A stretch of DNA of 5,776 nucleotides from the NCBI GenBank assembly GCA_001795335.1, contig MGOK01000008.1:14059-19834 (forward strand), given 5' to 3'. The DNA is from Chloroflexi bacterium RBG_19FT_COMBO_55_16 (GTDB taxonomy: Bacteria; Chloroflexota; Anaerolineae; Anaerolineales; UBA4823). A program made the translations under genes and the position numbers. The notes beneath the pieces are model-generated. The model was given only the letters and a program-made list of their open reading frames with translations. It did not search any database and was not told where the DNA came from. This document shows, one piece after another, positions 5,176 to 5,776 of the stretch (positions within the stretch are counted from its first letter, which is position 1; each line of letters starts with the position of its first letter).

Positions 5176-5776
5176 TCAATCCCTGGTCAGTACCAAAAAG
5201 GTGACATCGTCCTGCTGTGGCGCGCCCTCGGTAAAAGCGTTGAGATCAGCCTCAACGTGCGCGAGGAGTTCACCAGCCTTGCGGGGCGCGGCGGTAATTG
5301 CAGCAGTCAGACGATTGATTCCGTAATCTCCGACACGCGCATTCCCTGCTTCAGTCACACCATCGGTGTACAACACAACTGCGTCACCACGCCCGACCGT
5401 GATTGTCGCCTCGCTCAATTGCACATCCTCCAACACTCCAATCACGCTGCCAGTTCGGGTCAATGACTCTATTGTCCCGGATACGCGCCGCACCAACGGT
5501 GGATTGTGCCCGGCATTTGCATATTGGAGAGTTTGCTTCTTTGGATCAAGCACTGCAAGAAAAGCCGTGACAAACATCCCCGAGATAAACTGCCTGAGGA
5601 TCGTCTGGTTGACCTCTATCAACGCTGCCGCGGGACTGCCAAGTCGCAACGCTCCAGAGAGAATGAGACTGTGTATCACCGCCATATAGAGCGCGGCAGC
5701 TGTACCCTTATCCGCAACATCGCCGATCACCATCCCCCAGCGACCCTCATCCAGGGGAAAGATGTCGTAAAAATCT
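5176..5776 (-). CDS. SpoIIE/RsbU-type PP2C serine phosphatase domain, C-terminal part, cut by the right window edge
   Basis: The visible 199 residues form nearly all of a SpoIIE-family PP2C domain, a Mn/Mg-dependent phosphatase that usually dephosphorylates an anti-sigma-factor antagonist. The frame is open to the right edge, beginning DFYDIFPLDEGRWG. GDVADKG (residues 18-24, metal-binding Asp19), SGMFVTAFLAVLD, YANAGHNPP (85-93), VLYTDGVTEA (metal-binding Asp138) and QQDDVTFLVL (Asp189/190) follow. All metal-site motifs are present, so it is probably active. The sequence starts mid-domain, so the real start and any N-terminal sensor (GAF, PAS, HAMP or response-regulator receiver) lie outside the window. 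No anti-sigma factor or STAS antagonist gene follows it. The next gene is a mechanosensitive channel, which would fit a stress-response setting, but that link is only inferred from proximity. The stop TGA is at 5178-5176. Confidence 0.9.
   Translation of the reverse strand, partial: DFYDIFPLDEGRWGMVIGDVADKGTAAALYMAVIHSLILSGALRLGSPAAALIEVNQTILRQFISGMFVTAFLAVLDPKKQTLQYANAGHNPPLVRRVSGTIESLTRTGSVIGVLEDVQLSEATITVGRGDAVVLYTDGVTEAGNARVGDYGINRLTAAITAAPRKAGELLAHVEADLNAFTEGAPQQDDVTFLVLTRD

Noticed and set aside
5366..5689. Plus-strand 107-codon open frame
   Set aside because: It is antisense to the SpoIIE phosphatase domain, whose motifs are unmistakable.

Overview
The window is a bacterial stretch of about 5.8 kb in which every supported gene lies on the minus strand, so transcription runs from the right edge to the left. 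Base composition looks moderate. The mix of genes (SpoIIE-type phosphatase, YbhN-type flippase, soil or sediment type rhomboid, MgtA-like ATPase remnant) suggests an environmental, possibly Chloroflexota-like bacterium. That placement is a guess from protein flavour; no marker gene is present.

In order of transcription the genes are: (1) the C-terminal catalytic domain of a SpoIIE/RsbU-type PP2C phosphatase, cut by the right edge (5176-5776); (2) a small MscS-family mechanosensitive channel (4147-5037) whose pore-lining helix appears about 8 residues short; (3) a 267-bp gap with a possible promoter; (4) two tandem, clearly paralogous 382-residue proteins of the alanine dehydrogenase/transhydrogenase superfamily (2731-3879 and 1553-2701), 29 bp apart; (5) a gap holding the decayed 3' end of a P-type (MgtA-like) cation ATPase gene (1347-1511); (6) a YbhN/UPF0104-type membrane protein (282-1340); (7) the 5' part of a rhomboid intramembrane protease gene (1-298), overlapping the preceding gene by 17 bp. 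The rhomboid similarity stops abruptly at a GGATCC site at 73-78.

The two dehydrogenase paralogs are the distinctive content. They share an unusual C-terminal signature (GIEGIPQGNLD, VSCYSWPGI, NGxYFERA). They keep the alanine dehydrogenase substrate-site Arg, His and Asp but have Arg where alanine dehydrogenase has its substrate-binding Lys. They differ at the end of the second Rossmann strand (Glu versus Gly-Arg), which hints at different cofactor preference. They probably act as a pair, but their substrate cannot be read from the sequence.

The left part looks like the remains of an older ATPase - flippase - rhomboid operon whose first gene was almost wholly deleted. The flippase start codon lies 6 nt after the fossil ATPase stop codon. 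I saw no RNA gene, CRISPR array, insertion sequence or convincing intrinsic terminator.
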